From assembly GCA_036852015.1 (NCBI GenBank), contig JAANDG010000007.1:372001-436000 (forward strand): DNA of 64,000 nucleotides, given 5' to 3'. Both the position numbers and the translations under genes were made by a program. Shown here piece after piece: positions 60,601 to 64,000 of the stretch (its first letter is position 1; every line of letters starts with the position of its first letter). The notes beneath the pieces are model-generated. The model ran no database searches, was not told the origin of the DNA, and saw nothing but the letters and a program-made list of their open reading frames with translations. Origin of the DNA: Pelodera strongyloides (taxonomy: Eukaryota; Nematoda; Chromadorea; Rhabditida; Rhabditidae).

Positions 60601-61604
60601 CCAGAATTTCGCCCTCTTCACAGTCGGAGATCTCGCCTTCTGACAAGTCCGGCTTGCTCTGAAAAGCACAATAAAATAATAATAATAATTTAATCATCAT
60701 AATAATAACTAATAGTAGTATAGAGGTAATAATAAATAATAATAAATATTTAATGAATAATTATAATCATAATATGATAATAATAATAAACGCATGACCA
60801 AGTTCTCAAACAACATTCATATCTCATTCTGGATAATTAAAAACAAATCCCGAGGAATTACTCTGGCAAAAACGGAACGAATAATTTTTGTAGAACAAAT
60901 ATTGGAAATGATATCTATAAGAAATTATAGTGTTACTAAAAGTTTTCTTATGGTAAGGTGAATACGTTTTTTTAGAAGTGTCCAATTTGGTACAGTATTC
61001 TATATTCATAAATTATTTACATTAAATGTAATTGCATTATGATGAATTTTTTTTACATTAATGCTCAATATATACCAAAGCAAAGAAAAACACACCTCCT
61101 CAGACTTCTCCTTCTCAACTTTGGGTTCTTGTTCTTCCGTGTAGTCGAGCTGTACGGAATCATCATCAACCGGAGGTGTATCTGAAGGCGTGTGCGGCTC
61201 CCTAGCCTCTTGTGCGCCTAATTCAGACCTTGTTATATCCTTCTCCTCCTGCACATCCCTATCCACATCGCCAACCTCAGCGTTCTCAGGAGAATCTAGA
61301 TAAAGCTATTTAGAAAGCTGGATAAAACCGGCAGAGATAAATCGGCTACACGAGAAGATTGGCCACCGGGAAGTCATGCAGTCTCTGCGAATTTTAGTTG
61401 ATAAATGGGGTGCACTTTATCTTTAGAAAATTAAATTAACCCACCTCCTTTCTCACTCGGTTCCGTGTCTGAGGCGGCCGATTTTTCAGTAAGGTCATCT
61501 GGGCTGGGCAAATCCTCCTCCCGAGCGCCTTCGGGTGAATTAACTACATCTTCTTCTTCATCAGATGAGATTGCACTGCCAATAATCTCACTTCCCTCGG
61601 CCAT
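51654..61604 (-). CDS. Large RS-rich nuclear protein, ZC3H18-like, 19 exons
   Basis: Exons in transcript order: 61604-61445, 61295-61096, 60658-60590, 60125-59952, 59405-59366, 58919-58843, 58411-58290, 57726-57593, 57290-56844, 56423-56321, 56054-55945, 55365-55248, 54747-54583, 54329-54275, 53918-53817, 53319-53183, 52895-52781, 52372-52099 and 51760-51654. All phases agree, giving 902 residues. Layout: acidic N-terminus (1-120); EGEISDCEEGEI and EEGELEEGEITD (about 127-175); ESAWEKGLREARE then KKQEPDFESKR (228-260); RS domain (about 345-470); further Ser/Arg and Pro-rich parts; a basic C-terminal helix KEELLEELRMVEEQL. The acidic EGEI motifs, ESAW...EPDFE block and terminal helix match what I recall of ZC3H18, a nuclear mRNA-export and decay adaptor linking the cap-binding and NEXT complexes; the length is close (about 950 in human). 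No CCCH zinc finger was found. The exon 18 donor (GTTGGA) is weak; without it the protein ends at 52088. Confidence 0.82.
52531..52685. repeat. Foldback family A copy in intron 17
   Basis: Runs 'tttaatgcgaaataccagcc' to 'aaaccggccggtatttcgct' tta. It includes a 33-base internal duplication of 'gatttttgaaacatgtt'. Confidence 0.8.
53327..53570. repeat. Three-copy tandem repeat, period 77-78 bp
   Basis: 'ttacatatctaag' starts at 53341, 53419 and 53497. Units contain GCCTAA-like words ('aagcgtaagcctaa'). The array begins within 8 bp of the acceptor of exon 16 of the ZC3H18-like gene. Confidence 0.85.
55506..55907. repeat. Foldback family A copy split by an insertion
   Basis: The left half (55506-55575) and right half (55803-55907) together make one family A element. 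It ends 37 bp from exon 11 of the ZC3H18-like gene. Confidence 0.8.
55576..55802. mobile_element. 227-bp insertion inside a family A foldback
   Basis: The insertion is flanked by the direct repeat AAATTA (55570-55575 and 55803-55808), at a point where other family A copies read straight through 'cataaattagaa'. Its plus strand ends AATAAACCTTTATAAAA. On the minus strand 'gggttcaagtcc' matches a tRNA B box. It is probably a SINE-like retroposon. Confidence 0.6.
57711..57858. repeat. 74-bp tandem duplication of the exon 8 acceptor
   Basis: Unit 1 (57711-57784) and unit 2 (57785-57858) each hold 'gccct..tcacgacttct' (the first bases of exon 8 and its AG, read on the minus strand), a short intron piece, and a family A end 'agcgaaataccgg'. 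Confidence 0.85.
57821..58001. repeat. Foldback family A copy in intron 7
   Basis: Runs 'tttaaagcgaaataccggcc' to 'aaaccgggcctgtgtttcgc' tctaaa, full length. Its left end is the one included in the 74-bp duplication. Confidence 0.8.
59761..59951. repeat. Three tandem 69-bp units each carrying a 5' splice site
   Basis: 'gcccagcatacgttccaaaa' starts at 59761, 59830 and 59899. Each unit includes a family A-like piece ('ttccgctttaaa') and, on the minus strand, GTGAGTGCAC. The unit nearest exon 4 of the ZC3H18-like gene supplies its apparent donor. Confidence 0.9.
60130..60830. repeat. (TAA)n-rich intron sequence
   Basis: Introns 2 and 3 of the ZC3H18-like gene contain long AAT/TAA-rich tracts (60140-60230 and 60670-60790). 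No additional exon was recognised there, including any encoding a CCCH finger. Confidence 0.7.
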
Positions 61605-61611
61605 AAATTCC

Positions 61612-61620
61612 CTAAATGAA
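61612..61620 (-). promoter_or_regulatory. Probable SL trans-splice acceptor
   Basis: The minus strand reads TTCATTTAG, ending 7 nt before the ATG at 61604. No partner donor or upstream coding exon is visible. Confidence 0.55.
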
Positions 61621-61621
61621 T

Positions 61622-62770
61622 CAGACTTCCATTCCGGAAATGTCTCACGACGTTACAACAGGAAGACATAGAACATTACATACATTCACTTTGATCCAAA
61701 TATGTGATTAAACTCGACAAAACTAGTTCTTTCTTTTAAGAGCACCGTCCATTCGAAACATTGACTATGATTAGTTCAAAAGTCCGCCACGTTATTTAGT
61801 TATTTTGAAAACAAATGCTCACAATAAGTGTGTGTGGACGGATCAATAATAAAGCTTAATTGGACGGGATTTTGTGGTCATTCACAAGCTAAGCAAACCT
61901 TCATATAAAACATTCAGTACTTATTCTGATTCGTCACCATGGAGCCGAACAGACGATAGATAGTTTTTGGTGCACAAAGTGCCCAAGGGATACAGAGAAG
62001 AAGTCGCGATTACTTAACACTAGCACGCGATTTACCGAGGGAATGGTTACAATTGAGGATAACATTTTTCCAACAAAGAGAGGGGCTCAGGCAACAATTG
62101 GGGCCCAAAATCCGAATTTGCAGGGGTTTGGGGGCGCGCCTAGGCGAAATTACCACATTGGTTGATAAAATAGAAGCCATAATATATGGAAGTCGAGTAG
62201 GTTAACTGAGAAACCTGCGATGCAGTTGTTCGGCCGCCACCGGGTTGCATTGCGTGCATGCACATCGCACGACACGGAATAGGCGGTGCCAAATTCCCTG
62301 CGTTCGCTGCCTTTTTGAGAGCCCATTTTCCAACAAGAAAAATGGTTGGCCGGTAAGAATTATGTATTAATAATTAAAGCACTAAGCTCAAATGGCCTTT
62401 GCGCCTCGAATTCTGCATTACGAGCGGTTTCAAATCTAGAGTATCATTTAGGTCACCTCCTAAGACAACCATATTCTCTCACATATCCAGTTTAAAACAT
62501 CGTTGGCATATCAGCTCCGAGGCAATATTAACAAAGTATGGAGAGCTTTTCCTTTGGGAATATTGCCTCAGGGCCTTTCTCTCTTTATTCTTAAGTGATA
62601 ATAATATTCATAACAACATAGATAACGAGTCTGCTTGTGCGTAGTGCAACAGAAGGATCAACAAAAAGCACACATATGAAGAAAAGAAGGATTTTTATTC
62701 AGAAACTCGAAGCAAATTCGAATGTTTTGGAAAAGGTTAGGGAGGATGCGTCGTCAGTCATTTTGGCAGT
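61622..62770. other. Upstream flank, no gene seen
   Basis: Likely holds the promoter of the ZC3H18-like gene. I cannot place elements within it. Two open frames (62399-62644 and 62637-62906) are unrecognised, and the second runs into a family D foldback. Confidence 0.35.
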
Positions 62771-62773
62771 CCA

Positions 62774-62917
62774 GAGGCCGTATCCACCAACATGCAGGGA
62801 GCTCTCCCTGGCCTCCCAGGGAGCTAAAGGGCGCGTAGAGAGTGCGACTGCAGAAGAGATTCAGAGCGCTCGTGAACCTAAGGGAGGGCTCCCTGCGTGT
62901 TGGTGAATACAGCCTCA
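62774..62917. repeat. Foldback family D copy
   Basis: Runs 'gaggccgtatccaccaacat' to 'gtgttggtgaatacagcctc', with 'gggagctctccctggcctcc' inside. Close sister of 30889-31030. Confidence 0.8.
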
Positions 62918-63024
62918 GTTCCATAATTCCTCATGTCCAAAATTCCACAGCCACAACTGCTCTCCACATATCCAAGGTGAGACAGTAGTGCTCTGGAATT
63001 TGAAACCACTAGGCAACAGTTCTA

Positions 63025-63240
63025 GTTTTCCGTGGGTCAAACCATTCGGTGACTATTTGGTGACCTTCTTCTGATGAATATGATCTCAAAAACCGCCAGC
63101 AATGGTCCCGCGCGGTCGCCAAGTGATCTGTGGCCTGTTCGACTCAACAAATATTTCTTTATCTTTCGGTAGCAACCAGTTCGCGACCGACTACATACGG
63201 TTTTTATGGGGCCGAGCAATTATTCCGTGTTCCTATTCCT
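63025..63240. repeat. Foldback family B copy (degenerate)
   Basis: 'gtttccgtgggtcaaacca', 'ttcggtgactatttggtgac' and 'ggtcgccaagtgatctg' follow the family order. Confidence 0.55.
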
Positions 63241-64000
63241 GTGGATAGACTAGAAGGACACCTAAAGTGATTGCCAAACAGCCGCAACTTTCTACAAACT
63301 AAACTTCCGAGTCCGTATTCAAAGTATAAAAAATATTCAAATGTGCCCTGGTACTAAACGCGACCCGGGAACCGGGCCTTAAAAATAATCTAAATTAAGA
63401 ACATAATCTCTCGTTTGTGAGTTACTTGGAAAATTTTCTATAGCAATCCAATCCAACTGCCAGATTCCCGTGGAATTGTGTTACTATTTTGGAAATTGTG
63501 CACCATTCCAACATTTTACGTCACAATTAAATTATGGGCATTGGGATTTTATCAAGAGTTTTCTAATTTTTGGGAAAGCGTCGTAAGCTAATTGTAATCC
63601 CTGTAGTGTTAATGCAGGGACCTATCGCTTCACACAACTTTTGAACGTTGCGCATCTGGATTCCCCGCACAGACGAAACTTTGCACGCCATTTCCATTGC
63701 ATTTTTGTACCCCAACAAGTTGCCAAATGGACTTTGCACGCGTAAAGTGGCCGCGGCGCGTAAGCGGCACCTTTACGGAGCGTAAGCGGCAACTTTACGT
63801 CCTTACCCAGGCGCACCAGCCGCCCACATTTTCTGTGTCTCTCGAGTCACTGTCCCATTTATGGGCGAGGTGTAGGCGGCCCACCTTTTTCGGGCACAGT
63901 GTAGGCCGCGCATCGGCCAAGTTTCCTCAGTGCTGTGATGTCAACACTAGAGTAACTCCTAAAAGGAGTACCTATATCACTCATTTATTCTTGGATGTAC
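63241..64000. other. Intergenic, no gene seen
   Basis: Contains the short direct repeat 'cgtaagcggca' with 'ctttacg' at about 63759-63800. No exon or RNA gene recognised up to the window end. Confidence 0.35.

Overview
The window is animal nuclear DNA, most likely from a rhabditid-type nematode. Four lines of evidence point there. Introns end in the worm acceptor TTTTCAG/TTTTAG. All four genes have such an acceptor 1-19 nt before the ATG with no visible upstream exon, as expected for spliced-leader trans-splicing. Interstitial arrays of the nematode telomere hexamer (GCCTAA/TTAGGC) occur twice. One gene encodes a secreted protein with a DB module, a cysteine-rich domain known mainly from nematodes.

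Layout: bases 1 to about 35,900 contain no gene I can support. This AT-rich part is filled with foldback (MITE-like) elements, tRNA-related SINEs, long-TIR elements and microsatellites. It also holds one complete, young, non-autonomous LTR element (9736-11579) with a 5-bp target-site duplication. Genes occupy 35.9-61.6 kb. In order they are a small Gly/Asn-rich protein gene (+, 3 exons, 35922-39863), a secreted DB-module gene (+, 7 exons, 41646-45998), a POP4/RPP29 homologue of RNase P/MRP (-, 4 exons, 48764-50133), and a large RS-rich nuclear protein gene resembling ZC3H18 (-, 19 exons, 51654-61604). I assembled each model by hand, and every exon phase joins to an open frame. Bases 61.6-64 kb again look intergenic.

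The two minus-strand genes both act in nuclear RNA metabolism and lie in the same orientation about 1.5 kb apart. An operon is possible but not shown.

The most unusual signal is at exon edges. Several splice junctions are embedded in local tandem duplications that copy the splice site itself, often together with an end of the dominant TTTAAAGCGAAAT...ATTTCGCTTTAAA foldback family. The clearest case is exon 4 of the ZC3H18-like gene. Its 5' splice site is present three times at exactly 69-bp spacing, and the sequence between copies is open and in phase, so alternative donor choice would add 23 or 46 residues. Exon 8 of the same gene has a 74-bp duplication of its acceptor. The small Gly/Asn-rich gene has decoy copies of both its intron-1 donor and acceptor. 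The DB gene has a degenerate array of donor-like units through intron 1.
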